Translations under genes and position numbers: made by a program
Notes under the pieces: generated by a model
Told to the model about the DNA's origin: nothing
Databases searched by the model: none
What the model saw: only the letters and a program-made list of their open reading frames with translations
Part shown: piece after piece, positions 43,487-53,101 of the stretch
How the letters are laid out: every line of letters starts with the position of its first letter
Numbering within the stretch: the stretch's first letter is position 1
Source: Deltaproteobacteria bacterium
GTDB lineage: Bacteria > Desulfobacterota > Binatia > DP-6
Length of the DNA: 64,000 bases
Reading direction: 5' to 3'
Assembly (NCBI GenBank): GCA_005879795.1
Contig: VBKJ01000131.1
Span: 1-64,000 of the forward strand

Positions 43487-44524
43487 TCACTTCCTCACCA
43501 GCACGTCGACCAGGCGCTCGCCGTCGTCCACCTCGAGCTCGACCCGCACGGCGCACAGGGCGGCGAGCGTCGAGATGGGGGCGAGCTTCACGAGGTCCTT
43601 CTCCGTGGTGACCACGAGGCCGTCGCCGCCCGCTGCCGCGATGCGGCGGACGTCCGCGGCACGGTAGCGATGGTGGTCCGGGAAGCGGAGGACCCGCTCC
43701 ACCCGTGCGCCGGCCGCGGCGAGCGTGGCGAGAAAGCGCTCCGGCCGGGCCACGCCCGCAACGGCGGTGACGCGCGCGCCGCGCAGCCGGCCGAGCGGCT
43801 CCTCCCCCCAGGCCCGATCCGCCCCTGCGCGCACGAGCGCCGTGGCGACGAGCCGGCCGCGGAAGAGCGGGAGGCCGGGCGGCGCGCCCGGGGCACCGTC
43901 GAGCGCCAGGAGCGCGCGCGCCCGGGCGAGGCCGGCGAGCGGCTCGCGCAGCGGGCCCGCGGGCAGTGGCCAGGCGCGCGCCGTCTCCTCGCCCACCAGC
44001 ACGAGGTCGGCGTCGCGCGTGAGGGCGCGGTGCTGGAAGCCGTCGTCGAGCACGAGCGCGTCGAGGCCGAAGCGCGTGCAGGCGAAGGCCGCCGCGGCGG
44101 CCCGACGCTCGCCCGCCACCACCGGCCCCGCGAAGCGCCGCGCGAGCATGACGGCCTCGTCGCCGCCCTCCTCGGGGCCGACCAGCGGACGGCCCCCCTC
44201 GCCGACGACCACCACCCCGCGGCGCCGCTTGCGATAGCCGCGCGCGACGATGCCGGTGCGGAGCCCGCGCGCCGCGAGCCGCTCGGCGAGCCAGAGCGCG
44301 GTCGGCGTCTTGCCACTCCCGCCCACCGCCAGGTTGCCGACGCTCACCACGTGCGCAGGCACGCGCGCCGTGCCGAGCCAGCCGGCGTCGTAGAGGCGGT
44401 TGCGCAGCGTCGCGAGTGCCCCGTAGGTGAGCGCCGCGGGCACGAGCGCGGCGCGGAGGGCGCGTCCGCCCACGGTCTCTCCTGTCCAGGCGCGCCACGC
44501 CACGCGCTCGAGCGCAGCCGTCAT
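43487..44524 (-). CDS. lpxK: Tetraacyldisaccharide 4'-kinase
   Basis: A 345-residue LpxK that phosphorylates the 4' position of the lipid A disaccharide at the inner membrane. An N-terminal hydrophobic segment (LRAALVPAALTYGALATLRN) precedes the P-loop VVSVGNLAVGGSGKTPTALW. Other blocks are RGYRKRRRGVVVVGE, GDEAVMLARRF, DALVLDDGFQHRALTRDADL and RFPDHHRYRAADVRRI. ATG 44524 overlaps the waaA stop by 4 nt. It is the last gene of the lysS-to-lpxK envelope operon. Confidence 0.95.
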   Translation of the reverse strand: MTAALERVAWRAWTGETVGGRALRAALVPAALTYGALATLRNRLYDAGWLGTARVPAHVVSVGNLAVGGSGKTPTALWLAERLAARGLRTGIVARGYRKRRRGVVVVGEGGRPLVGPEEGGDEAVMLARRFAGPVVAGERRAAAAAFACTRFGLDALVLDDGFQHRALTRDADLVLVGEETARAWPLPAGPLREPLAGLARARALLALDGAPGAPPGLPLFRGRLVATALVRAGADRAWGEEPLGRLRGARVTAVAGVARPERFLATLAAAGARVERVLRFPDHHRYRAADVRRIAAAGGDGLVVTTEKDLVKLAPISTLAALCAVRVELEVDDGERLVDVLVRK

Positions 44525-45828
44525 CCCACCGCGCGCGCGAAGCGCGCCATGGAGAGGCGGGCGGCGATTACCTTCAGGTGCCGCTCGATCGAGCCCTGCC
44601 CGCCCTCGACCAGCGCACGCGCCCGCCGCCCCATGTCGGCCATGCGCACGGGCTCGTCGAGCAGGCCGGCGAGCGCCCAGGCGAGGCTCTCGGCCGAGCT
44701 CACGCGCAGCGCCGCGCCGCCCGTCACCAGACGCTCCACCGTCTCGGCCGCGTGCTCGGTGTGCGGCCCGACCAGCACGGGCCGGCCGGCGCGCGCCGGC
44801 TCGAGCACGTTGTGCCCGCCGACCGCCACCAGGCTCCCCCCGACGAAGGCGATCACCCCGAGCGCGTAGCAGTGCGCGAGCGGTCCGACCGCGTCGAGGA
44901 GGATGACCGCGGGCGCCCTCCCCTCCCCGAGCGTCGCGAGCTCGCTGTAGCGCGCGAGCGAGAACCCGCCGGCGCTCACCAGAGCGGCCACCGCGTCGAG
45001 GCGCTCGGGGTGCCGCGGGGCGAGGAGGAGCGCCAGGTCGGCGCGACCCGGCAGCACGCGCCGGAAGGCCTCGAGCACGATCTCGTCCTCGCCCTCGTGC
45101 GTGCTGCCGGCCACGATCATGCGCCGCGTGCCGAGCGCGGCGGCGAGGCGGAGGACCTCGGGCGGGGGGTCGGAGGCGGCGCCCTCGAACTTGAGGCTGC
45201 CCGCCACCTGGACCCGCCGCAGATCGGCGCCGAGCGCGAGGATGCGCTGCGCGTCCTCCTCGCTCTGCATGCAGCAGTCCACGCTGGTGAGCGCGCCGCG
45301 GTAGAGCGGGCGGAGCCAGCGCGCGCGCCGCATCGTCCCGGGACCCACGCGGCCGCTCACCATGAAGGTCGGCACCCCCTGCTCGGCCAGCTCGGCGAGG
45401 AGCGTCGGCCAGATCTCGGTCTCGGTGAAGAAGAACGCCTCGAGCTGGAAGGACGCGAGGAGCCGGCGCACCGTGCGGGGCGCGTCGAGGGGCAGGAGGA
45501 GCGCCAGGTGCGCCTCCGGGCTCGCGCGCGCGAGCTCGAGGCCCGTCCGCGTGAGCGTCGAGACGACGCACAGCCGCTCCGCGAAGCGCTCGCGCAGCCG
45601 GCGGAGCAGCGGGCGCGCGGCGTTGAGCTCGCCCACCGACGCCGCGTGGAGCCAGACCGCGGGGGCGCCCGCGGCGAGCGTGCGCTCGTCGTCGGTGAGC
45701 CGCCCGAGCCGCGCCCCGAGCGCGCGCCAGCGCGGCGGCGCACCGGGGAGCCGGCTCGCGAGCTCGGCCACGCCCGCGGCCGCCGTCATCGCGCCGCGGT
45801 AGGCGCCCACCGCGAGCCGCTCCATCAT
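44521..45828 (-). CDS. waaA: 3-deoxy-D-manno-octulosonic acid (Kdo) transferase
   Basis: A 435-residue GT30. The conserved Glu is in AVWLHAASVGELNAARPLLR, and LEAFFFTETEIWPTLLAELA follows. The GT-B donor half includes MIVAGSTHEGEDEIVLEAFR, AVGPLAHCYALGVIAFVGGS and GGHNVLEPARAGRPVLVGPH. It adds one or more Kdo residues from CMP-Kdo to lipid IVA. The number of Kdo units cannot be read off. It is overlapped by the DUF374 gene (ATGA) and by lpxK. Confidence 0.95.
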   Translation of the reverse strand: MMERLAVGAYRGAMTAAAGVAELASRLPGAPPRWRALGARLGRLTDDERTLAAGAPAVWLHAASVGELNAARPLLRRLRERFAERLCVVSTLTRTGLELARASPEAHLALLLPLDAPRTVRRLLASFQLEAFFFTETEIWPTLLAELAEQGVPTFMVSGRVGPGTMRRARWLRPLYRGALTSVDCCMQSEEDAQRILALGADLRRVQVAGSLKFEGAASDPPPEVLRLAAALGTRRMIVAGSTHEGEDEIVLEAFRRVLPGRADLALLLAPRHPERLDAVAALVSAGGFSLARYSELATLGEGRAPAVILLDAVGPLAHCYALGVIAFVGGSLVAVGGHNVLEPARAGRPVLVGPHTEHAAETVERLVTGGAALRVSSAESLAWALAGLLDEPVRMADMGRRARALVEGGQGSIERHLKVIAARLSMARFARAVG

Positions 45829-46559
45829 GCGGGGCGCGCCCCGACCGCACGCGCGGCCTCGGCGTTCGCCTCGCCGAGCGCGGCCTCGAGCGCGGCCCGC
45901 GCCGCGGCCTTGTCCGCCGGCAACACGACCGGCGCGTTCAGCACGAGGGCCACGCGCGCGAACGGCCGTGGCACCTGCAGCCGGTCCCAGCTGCCGAGGC
46001 GGCGCGCGGGCGAGGCCGCGACGCCCACCACCAGGAGCGGCAGCCCGGTCGCACGCGCGAGCTGCACCGCTCCGTCCTTCGCCTCGTGACGCGGCCCGCG
46101 CGGCCCGTCGGGCACGATGGCGATGTCCTCGCCGCGCGCGCGCGCCGCGAGCAGCCCGCGCACCGCGCCGAGCCAGCCGCGCGTGGCCGAGCCGCGCACC
46201 GCCCGGATGCCCAGGTGGCGCATCGCCTGCGCGGCGACCTCCGCGTCACGATGCCAGCTGAGCATGACGTTCACCGTCCCCGGCCAGCGAAGCCGCGTCA
46301 CCACCAGCGGGAGGAGCACGATCCCGTCGTGCCAGAAGGCGGCCAGCACCTGCTCGCCGCGCCGGCGGCGTGCGAACAGCTCGCCGTGATCCACCAGGCG
46401 GACGCGCAGGGTGAGATAGAGGAGGCGGAGCGCCAGGGCCAGGACCCAGCCCGCGACCACCACCCAGGCCTGCGTGCGCCGGCTCCAGCGCCGCCGGAAG
46501 GCCGAATCGGCGGGCCCGGCGCCGTCGCGCGCCACGTCGGCCGATGTCGCGCGCTGCAC
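45825..46559 (-). CDS. DUF374 lysophospholipid/lipid A acyltransferase family protein
   Basis: A 244-residue protein with an N-terminal membrane anchor (WVVVAGWVLALALRLLYLTL). The DUF374 pattern is FWHDGIVLLPLVVTRLRWPG, MLSWHRDAEVAAQAMRHLGI, RGSATRGWLGAVRGLLAARA, and IVPDGPRGPRHEAKDGAVQL. The family is related to LpxL/PlsC acyltransferases and commonly sits beside waaA in deltaproteobacteria-like genomes. A role in late lipid A acylation is inferred; no LpxL is in the window. The start is GTG 46559. Confidence 0.88.
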   Translation of the reverse strand: MQRATSADVARDGAGPADSAFRRRWSRRTQAWVVVAGWVLALALRLLYLTLRVRLVDHGELFARRRRGEQVLAAFWHDGIVLLPLVVTRLRWPGTVNVMLSWHRDAEVAAQAMRHLGIRAVRGSATRGWLGAVRGLLAARARGEDIAIVPDGPRGPRHEAKDGAVQLARATGLPLLVVGVAASPARRLGSWDRLQVPRPFARVALVLNAPVVLPADKAAARAALEAALGEANAEAARAVGARPA

Positions 46560-46577
46560 GTGGCGCTCCGAACCCAG

Positions 46578-48362
46578 CTAGGGCGCGGCCTTCCGCGCCC
46601 GGACGCTGTCCGCGGCCACGTCCGCCCCGCCCTCCAGCGCCTCCACGTCGCGGAACTGGAGCTCGTAGAGCTTGCGGTACTCGGCGCCGCGGGCGAGGAG
46701 CTCGTCGTGCGTGCCGCTCTCGACGATCTCGCCGCGCACGACCACGACGATCCGGTCGGCGCGCCGCACGGTGGAGAGGCGGTGCGCGACCACCAGCGTC
46801 GTCCGGTTCGCCATCAGGCGCTCGAGCGCCTCCTGCACCAGGCCCTCGGACTCCGTGTCGAGCGCGGAGGTCGCCTCGTCGAGGATCAGGATGGGCGCGT
46901 TCTTGAGCAGCGCGCGCGCGATCGCGAGCCGCTGCCGCTGACCGCCCGAGAGCCGCACGCCGAGGTCGCCGATCCCGGTCTCGTAGCCGCGCGACATCTC
47001 GACGATGAAGTCGTGCGCGTTCGCGGCGCGCGCCGCGGCGACGATCTCGTCCATGGAGCGGTTGGAATCGCCGTAGGCGATGTTGTTGCGCACGCTGTCG
47101 TTGAAGAGGAACGTGAACTGGGTCACCACCGCGATGTGCGTGCGCAGGCTCGCGAGGGTCAGGTCGCGGATGTCGGTGCCGTCGATCGTGATGCGGCCCG
47201 CGGTCACGTCGTAGAAGCGCGGGATCAGATCGGCGAGCGTGCTCTTCCCGCCCCCGCTCATGCCGACCAGCGCCACCACCTGCCCGACCGGGATGCGGAG
47301 GTTGATGTCGCGCAGCACGGGCTCGCCGGGATCGTAGGCGAAGCTGACGGCGTGGAACTCGATCGCCGCGCGCACGCCGCGGAGGGCGACCGCGCCCGGC
47401 CGGTCGACGACCTGCGGCGCCGTGTCGAGCAGCTCGAAGACGCGTTCGGCACCGGCCAGGCCCTGCTGGATGGTGTTGTTGGTGCGCACCAGCTTCTTGA
47501 ACGGCTCGTAGAGGAGGAAGAGCGCGATGATGAAGGCCATGAAGGAGCCCTGCGTGCGCGCGCCGGAGATGACGCTGCTGCCCCCGTACCAGATGATGCC
47601 CGCGACCGCGATGCCGGCCAGCATCTCGGTGATCGGCAGCGCGCGCAGCACGCTGGTTCGCATGTAGATGCGGAGGAGCCGCTCGTTGTGCTCGTCGAAG
47701 CGCCGCTGCTCGTAGCCTTCCTGACCGAAGGCCTTGACGACCCGGTTGCCCTGCACGTTCTCGTGCAGCAGCGCATTCAGCCGGCCGATGCCGTCCTGCA
47801 TGCGGCGAGTCGTCTGGCGGAGCTGGAGGGAGAGGTAGCGGATCGGGAGCGCCGCCGCCGGGAAGAGGCAGATGGCGAGCAGGGCGAGCACCCAGTCGAG
47901 GTAGAAGGCGGTGACCGTGAGCCCGAGTAGGGTGGGGAATTCCTGGAAGATCGAGGTGACGGCGTCGGTCACCGCGCCGCGCACGATTCCCACGTCGGAG
48001 ATCACCCGCGAGACGATCTGCCCCGCCCGGCGGCGGTTGAAGAAGGCCAGGTCGAGGCGCTGGATGTGCGCGGTGAGCTCGTTGCGCAGGTCGGTCACCA
48101 CGCGCTGCCCGACCCAGTCGTTCAGATAGCCGCCGACGAAGTCGAGCCCGCCGCGCAGGAAGGCCGCCCCGAGCACCAGGAGCACCACCAGCGGCAGCGC
48201 CTCGGGGTGCTGCTGGTGGAAGACCTGATCGAAGGTGAACCTGGCGAGGAACGGGACGCTGGTCTCCACGGCGCTGCGGGAGAGCATGCAGGCCACGGCC
48301 AGCACGAAGCGCGGCCAGAGGTAGGGCCGGAGGTAGGAGAGCAGGCGCCGGTACTGCCTCAT
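46578..48362 (-). CDS. msbA: Lipid A export ABC transporter MsbA
   Basis: A 594-residue half-transporter. Six transmembrane helices span about residues 1-310, including [20 protein letters not shown] at the coupling region. The ATPase has Walker [20 protein letters not shown]-loop [18 protein letters not shown], signature [18 protein letters not shown], Walker [13 protein letters not shown] and the H-loop VVAHRLST. It flips core-lipid A across the inner membrane. ATG 48362 overlaps the lpxB stop as ATGA. Confidence 0.94.
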   Translation of the reverse strand: MRQYRRLLSYLRPYLWPRFVLAVACMLSRSAVETSVPFLARFTFDQVFHQQHPEALPLVVLLVLGAAFLRGGLDFVGGYLNDWVGQRVVTDLRNELTAHIQRLDLAFFNRRRAGQIVSRVISDVGIVRGAVTDAVTSIFQEFPTLLGLTVTAFYLDWVLALLAICLFPAAALPIRYLSLQLRQTTRRMQDGIGRLNALLHENVQGNRVVKAFGQEGYEQRRFDEHNERLLRIYMRTSVLRALPITEMLAGIAVAGIIWYGGSSVISGARTQGSFMAFIIALFLLYEPFKKLVRTNNTIQQGLAGAERVFELLDTAPQVVDRPGAVALRGVRAAIEFHAVSFAYDPGEPVLRDINLRIPVGQVVALVGMSGGGKSTLADLIPRFYDVTAGRITIDGTDIRDLTLASLRTHIAVVTQFTFLFNDSVRNNIAYGDSNRSMDEIVAAARAANAHDFIVEMSRGYETGIGDLGVRLSGGQRQRLAIARALLKNAPILILDEATSALDTESEGLVQEALERLMANRTTLVVAHRLSTVRRADRIVVVVRGEIVESGTHDELLARGAEYRKLYELQFRDVEALEGGADVAADSVRARKAAP

Positions 48363-49543
48363 CCCCGGCAGCCCTCCAGCATCTCGCGCGCGATCGCGGC
48401 CGCGCGTCCCGCCGCGCCGCCGCGGCCGAGCCGCCGCCGCACCTCGCGCAGCTCCTCGATCATCGCCGCGTGGCGCGCCGGATCGTCGAGCAGGGCGCGC
48501 GCCGCCGCGGCGATGCGCGGGCCCGTCGCCTGCCGCTGCAGCAGCTCCGGCACGACCTCGCGCCCGGCCACGATGTTCGGCATGCCGATGTACCTGACGC
48601 CACGCACGAGGAGGCGGCCGAGAACGTAGCTGAGCGGCCCGAGCCGGTACACGATCACCATCGGGCGCTCGAGCAGCGCGCACTCGAGCGTCGCCGTGCC
48701 CGAGCTGACGAGCGCCAGGTCCGAGGCCCCGATGAGGTTGTAGGTGTCGTCCTCGATCACCTTGACGTCCAGGCCGGCGGCGCGGACCCGGCGGCGGACC
48801 TCGTCCGCGGGCAGCGTGTGGGCGAGGGCGAGCGGGAACTGGAGCCGACCGTCCCGACCCAGAGTGCGCACGGCGTCCAGCAGCGGCGGCAGGAGATAGT
48901 CGATCTCGGAGAGCCGGCTGCCGGGCAGGAGGAGCACGGTCGGCCGCGCGGGGTCGAGCCCGTGCGCGCCGAGCGTCTCCGCGCGCCCGCGCGTCACCCG
49001 CACGCGGTCGAGGAGCGGATGGCCGACGAACTCGACCCCCGGCAGCCGCGGGGCGTAGAGCGCCGGCTCGAAGGGGAAAACGACCGCCAGCCGGTCCACG
49101 CGGCGCGCGATCTTGCGCACGCGGCCGCGGCGCCAGGCCCACACCTGCGGCCCGATGTAGTAGAGGACGGGCACCCCCGCGCGCTTGGCGACGTGCGCCA
49201 GGCGGAGGTTGAACTCGGGGAAGTCGATCAGCACGCACAGGTCCGGCGGGTCCGCGCGCAGGCGGCGCGCGAGCGTGCGGTAAGCATGCCAGAGAGCGCG
49301 CAGCCGTCCGGTCGCCTCGAGCCCCATGGTCGCCACCTGCCCCACGTCGGCGACCGTCACCATGCCCGCCTCGCGCAGCCGCTCCCCGCCCACGCCGAAC
49401 ACCTCGAGGGCGGGAACCGAGGCGCGCAGCGCGCGCACCAGGTCCGCGCCGTGGAGGTCGCCCGAGGCCTCGCCAGCCACCAGGAGGAGCCGGCGCGGAC
49501 GCGCGGGAGCGCGCCAGGCGCGGGAGGCGCCGCCGTCCGACAT
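48359..49543 (-). CDS. lpxB: Lipid-A-disaccharide synthase
   Basis: A 394-residue GT19. RRLLLVAGEASGDLHGADLV (GEASGD) near the N-terminus, VLIDFPEFNLRLAHVAKRAG, PVLYYIGPQVWAWRRGRVRK and LLPGSRLSEIDYLLPPLLDA. The C-terminal LVSSGTATLECALLERPMVI and IGMPNIVAGREVVPELLQ complete the family signature. It condenses UDP-diacyl-GlcN with lipid X. The start is ATG 49543, two bases after the Gfo/Idh gene stop. Confidence 0.96.
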   Translation of the reverse strand: MSDGGASRAWRAPARPRRLLLVAGEASGDLHGADLVRALRASVPALEVFGVGGERLREAGMVTVADVGQVATMGLEATGRLRALWHAYRTLARRLRADPPDLCVLIDFPEFNLRLAHVAKRAGVPVLYYIGPQVWAWRRGRVRKIARRVDRLAVVFPFEPALYAPRLPGVEFVGHPLLDRVRVTRGRAETLGAHGLDPARPTVLLLPGSRLSEIDYLLPPLLDAVRTLGRDGRLQFPLALAHTLPADEVRRRVRAAGLDVKVIEDDTYNLIGASDLALVSSGTATLECALLERPMVIVYRLGPLSYVLGRLLVRGVRYIGMPNIVAGREVVPELLQRQATGPRIAAAARALLDDPARHAAMIEELREVRRRLGRGGAAGRAAAIAREMLEGCRG

Positions 49544-49545
49544 GG

Positions 49546-50505
49546 CTAGGAGGCCGACGCCGCCTGCACTGCGCGCACCTCGGTCTCGAGGCTCTCGCGG
49601 ATCACGTGCGCGACCTCGAGCGCGCGCAGCCCGTCCCAGCCGCTCACCGCCGGCGCCTCGCGCGCGCGCACGGCGCGCAGGAAGGCGTCGACCTCGGCCT
49701 CGAGCGCGTCGCCCTCCGGCACCTCGCGCTCCTCGAGGGTGAGCGCCGCCTGGCCGTCGGCGTCCGGCTCGCGCCGGCAGATGCGCACCCGCCGCTCGCC
49801 GTAGTCGACCGCCAGGTAGGCGTCGGCCTGGAAGATGCGGATCTTTCGCTCCCGCTTCATGGAGACGCGGCTCGCGGTTACGTTGGCGATGCAGCCGTTG
49901 GCGAAGCGGAGCCGCGCGTTGGCGATGTCGACGCAGTTGGTGAGTACCGGGACGCCCACCGCCTCGACCGAGCGGAGCGCCGACGGCACCATGGAGAGGA
50001 TCACGTCGAGGTCGTGGATCATCAGGTCGAGCACGACGTCGACGTCCGTGCCGCGCTCGGTGAAGGGCGCGAGGCGGTGGCACTCGATGAAGCGCGGCTG
50101 GGTCACCAGCCCCTCGAGCGCGAGCACCGCGGGGTTGAAGCGCTCGAGGTGGCCCACCTGGAAGACGCGCGCGCCGCGCACGGCGAGCTCGACCAGCGCC
50201 TTCGCCTCCTCGACCGTGGTGGTGACCGGCTTCTCGACCAGCACGTCGATGCCCGCCTCGAGGAGATCGCGCGCCACCTCGAAGTGCTGCTGGGTGGGGA
50301 CCGCGACGCTCGCGCAGTCGACCCGTCCCGCGAGCGCGCGGTGATCGGTGAGCGCCTCCGCGCCGAGCGCGGCCGCGACCTCGCGTGCGCGCCCGGGATC
50401 CACGTCGACCACGCCGACCAGCTCGGCCCCCGGGTGCGCGGCGTACTTCTCGGCGTGGAAGCGGCCCAGGTACCCCACGCCCACCACCGCGGTGCGGAGC
50501 CTCAT
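49546..50505 (-). CDS. Gfo/Idh/MocA family oxidoreductase (GnnA-like context)
   Basis: A 319-residue NAD(P)-dependent oxidoreductase. The Rossmann motif is [20 protein letters not shown] and the catalytic EKP is in DVLVEKPVTTTVEEAKALVE. Then follow GHLERFNPAVLALEGL and DLMIHDLDVILSMV with the conserved His. Position between lpxI and lpxB is like GnnA, which with the aminotransferase GnnB converts UDP-GlcNAc to its 3-amino analogue for amide-linked lipid A. No GnnB-like gene is present here, so the role is open. Overlaps lpxI by 4 nt. Confidence 0.85.
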   Translation of the reverse strand: MRLRTAVVGVGYLGRFHAEKYAAHPGAELVGVVDVDPGRAREVAAALGAEALTDHRALAGRVDCASVAVPTQQHFEVARDLLEAGIDVLVEKPVTTTVEEAKALVELAVRGARVFQVGHLERFNPAVLALEGLVTQPRFIECHRLAPFTERGTDVDVVLDLMIHDLDVILSMVPSALRSVEAVGVPVLTNCVDIANARLRFANGCIANVTASRVSMKRERKIRIFQADAYLAVDYGERRVRICRREPDADGQAALTLEEREVPEGDALEAEVDAFLRAVRAREAPAVSGWDGLRALEVAHVIRESLETEVRAVQAASAS

Positions 50506-51329
50506 CGATCGACCTCCCTCCCGTCGACCGCGACCACGGCGATGTCGACCCGATCGGCGAGCGTGACCAGCTCGGCGCGGTCGAGCGTGACCGTCCTGCC
50601 CGCCTCGATGGCGAGCACCCGCCCCTTTGCCTGCGCGAGCGCCGCCACCGTGCCGGGCCCCACCGCCGGGAGATCGAAGCGGGTGTCCTGCGTCGGCTTG
50701 CACACCTTGACGAGGACGATGTCGCCGCCCGCGAGCTGGCCGGCGCGGCGGATAGTCGCATCCGTGCCCTCGATGCCCTCGACGGCGATCACGGCGCCCC
50801 CGCGCACCACGACGCTCTGCCCGATGTCGAACTGCCCGATCACCTTGGCCGCGCGGAAGCCGAAGCGGATGTCGCTCCACTCTTCCGGGCTCGGCCGCCG
50901 GGCGCTGAGCACGCCCGCGCTCGGCACGATCTCCTGCAGATACAACGTCGACTCGACCACCGCGATCCCCTCCGACTCGAGCTCGCTCGCCACCGCGCGC
51001 AGCACCAGGTCGTCGCGCAGTTTGCCGACGCGCGCAATGACCGCCAGGGCACGGGCGTCGGGCCGGAACTCGCGGAAGAGCCGGGGCTTGGCGATGCCGC
51101 CGACCATGACCGCGCGCCGCACCCCGGCGCGCTTGAGCGCGTCGATCATGGCCGCGAGCTCGCCGGGGTAGAGCCAGCTGATGCCGGCCACGACCCGGTC
51201 GAGCTCGGGGTCGGTCTCGCCCCGGTGCGCGACCGCGAACACCTCGACGCCGCGGCGGCGCGCCGTCTCCGCGAACAGGACCGGGAAGCGACCGCTCCCG
51301 GCGATGAGGCCGATGCGCTCCCCGCTCAC
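50502..51329 (-). CDS. lpxI: UDP-2,3-diacylglucosamine pyrophosphatase LpxI
   Basis: A 275-residue DUF1009/LpxI protein. [55 protein letters not shown], and [20 protein letters not shown] are characteristic. [20 protein letters not shown] is the most conserved C-terminal block. It hydrolyses UDP-2,3-diacyl-GlcN to lipid X, replacing LpxH in many alphaproteobacteria and other lineages. GTG 51329 overlaps the lpxA stop as GTGA. Confidence 0.94.
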   Translation of the reverse strand: MSGERIGLIAGSGRFPVLFAETARRRGVEVFAVAHRGETDPELDRVVAGISWLYPGELAAMIDALKRAGVRRAVMVGGIAKPRLFREFRPDARALAVIARVGKLRDDLVLRAVASELESEGIAVVESTLYLQEIVPSAGVLSARRPSPEEWSDIRFGFRAAKVIGQFDIGQSVVVRGGAVIAVEGIEGTDATIRRAGQLAGGDIVLVKVCKPTQDTRFDLPAVGPGTVAALAQAKGRVLAIEAGRTVTLDRAELVTLADRVDIAVVAVDGREVDR

Positions 51330-52435
51330 CGGCACACACCCCGCCGCGAGGCGGCGACGAAGTCGACGAGCCGCGCCACCTCGGGCACCTGACCGAACGC
51401 CGCGCGCGCGCGCGCGAGCGCCTCGCGCCGGCCGCCGCCCTGGAAGAGGACCCGGTAGGCGCGCTTGAGCGCCGTGATCGCCCCGGCGGCAAAGCCGCGC
51501 CGACGGAGCCCCACCAGGTTGAGACCGCGCAGCCGGGCCCGGTCGCCCGCCACCATGCAGAAGGGCGGCACGTCCATCGACACCATCGCCCCGGCGGCGC
51601 ACAGGGCCGACTCGCCGATGCGCACGTGCTGGTGCACGCCCGCGAGGCCGCCCACGATCGCGTAGTCCTGGGCCTCGACGTGCCCGCCGAGGGCCGCGCC
51701 GTTGGCCAGGATCACCCCGTCGCCGACCCGGCAGTCGTGGGCCACGTGCGCGGAGACCATGAGGAGGCAGCGGTTCCCGATCCGGGTCCGCATGCCGCCG
51801 CCCGCGGTGCCGGGGTTGATGGACGCGAACTCGCGCACGATGTTCCCGTCCCCCATCTCGAGCGTGCTCGGCTCGCCGTGGTACTTGAGATCCTGCGGGG
51901 GCGCCCCCACGCTCGCGAACTGGAAGATGCGGCAGCCGGTGCCGATCGTGGTGCGCCCGCTCACCACCGCGTGCGGCCCGACCCACGAGTCGCGCCCCAC
52001 GCGCACGTGCGGCCCGACCACGGCGTAGGCCTCCACCGTGACCCCCGTGTCCAGCTCGGCGCCGCGCGCCACCACGGCCGTCGGATGGACGCGCGCGCCC
52101 GCCGGGGGCGCCGCCGCGAACTCGACCTCCGCCACCAGCGCCGGCCCCGCCGTCGCGACCCCGCGCAGCCGCCAGGGCGGCCCGGGGGCGGCGCAGGTCA
52201 CCTCGAGCCGGAGCGTGTCGCCGGGCAGCACCGGGCGGCGAAAGCGCGCCTTGTCGACCGCGACCAGACGCAGGTCCTCGTCCTCGGCGAGCCGGGAGCC
52301 GAGCTGGACCAGGGCCTCGCACAGCATGACCCCGGGCAGGAGGGGTGCGCCGGGAAAATGCCCCGCGAAGTACGGCTCGTTGGCGCTCACGCGCTTCATG
52401 CCGACCGCGCGCCTCCCCGGCTCGACCTCGAGCAC
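51326..52435 (-). CDS. lpxA: Fusion of FabZ-type 3-hydroxyacyl-ACP dehydratase and LpxA acyltransferase
   Basis: A single frame. Residues 1-112 from the GTG at 52435 are Fab[21 protein letters not shown] then CEALVQLGS, with catalytic H26 and E40 both kept, and [20 protein letters not shown]. From residue ~114 an LpxA left-handed beta-helix follows ([20 protein letters not shown]). [20 protein letters not shown] contains the catalytic His (H233), and [10 protein letters not shown] and a C-terminal helical region complete it. Conserved FabZ sequence FPYVLVDRV continues upstream of the GTG to a possible ATC start at 52507, 9 nt after AAGGAG. The real protein is probably 393 residues. Confidence 0.9.
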   Translation of the reverse strand: MLEVEPGRRAVGMKRVSANEPYFAGHFPGAPLLPGVMLCEALVQLGSRLAEDEDLRLVAVDKARFRRPVLPGDTLRLEVTCAAPGPPWRLRGVATAGPALVAEVEFAAAPPAGARVHPTAVVARGAELDTGVTVEAYAVVGPHVRVGRDSWVGPHAVVSGRTTIGTGCRIFQFASVGAPPQDLKYHGEPSTLEMGDGNIVREFASINPGTAGGGMRTRIGNRCLLMVSAHVAHDCRVGDGVILANGAALGGHVEAQDYAIVGGLAGVHQHVRIGESALCAAGAMVSMDVPPFCMVAGDRARLRGLNLVGLRRRGFAAGAITALKRAYRVLFQGGGRREALARARAAFGQVPEVARLVDFVAASRRGVCR

Positions 52436-52513
52436 CCGGTCGACCAGGACGTAGGGGAACGCCCGCGGCCCGCTCGCGCCTCGCTCGGGCTCGTCAGTGT
52501 CAGTGATGGAACG

Positions 52514-53101
52514 CTACTCCTTGTCCAGGCTCCGCTTCGACGCCTCCTTGTGGGCCGAGGCGTTGTGGAGCTTCACGATCTCGTCGGTCACATCCACCGT
52601 CTTGTCGTTGTAGAGGAGCGCGCCGCTGGAGGCCTCGAGCACGAGCGTGTAGCCGTGCTTCTCGCCGTAGTCACGCACCAGCCCGTAGAGCTCCTCGACG
52701 ATGCTCTTGGTGAGCTCGGCATCGGTCTCCTTGAGTTCGCGCTGGAAGTCCTCGTACTTGCGCTTGAACTCGAGGCCGCGGCTCTCGAGGTCCTTCTCCA
52801 GGTTGCGCCGCTCCTCCTCCTTGAGCACGGTCGCCTTGCGCTCGTAGTCCCCCTTCAGGCGGTCCAAGTCGTCGCGCTGCTTCTTGAGCTGGTTCTGCGA
52901 GCGCTCGAACTTCGCCTTCACCTGCTCCTTCGCCCGCTTGCCGGCATCGCATTCGTTGAGCGCCCGCTGCATGTCGATCACGGCGATCTTCTGCTCCGCG
53001 GCCGCCGGCCGCGCCGCCCCGAGCCCGACCACGATCGCCGCGAGCCCGAGCGCCACGCGGGCCCTCCGGCCGCTCTTGCCTCCGGTGACCCGATCTCGCA
53101 T
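52514..53101 (-). CDS. skp: OmpH/Skp family periplasmic chaperone
   Basis: A 195-residue secreted protein. The signal peptide (about residues 11-35, ARVALGLAAIVVGLGAARPA, cleavage AAA-EQ) precedes KIAVIDMQRALNECDAGKRA. A long charged coiled coil follows (LKKQRDDLDRLKGDYERKAT, NLEKDLESRGLEFKRKYED). The C-terminal VLEASSGALLYNDKTVDVTD matches OmpH. It chaperones unfolded outer-membrane proteins to BamA, the gene upstream. Its stop TAG is in the same frame as the downstream FabZ-LpxA gene. Confidence 0.93.
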   Translation of the reverse strand: MRDRVTGGKSGRRARVALGLAAIVVGLGAARPAAAEQKIAVIDMQRALNECDAGKRAKEQVKAKFERSQNQLKKQRDDLDRLKGDYERKATVLKEEERRNLEKDLESRGLEFKRKYEDFQRELKETDAELTKSIVEELYGLVRDYGEKHGYTLVLEASSGALLYNDKTVDVTDEIVKLHNASAHKEASKRSLDKE

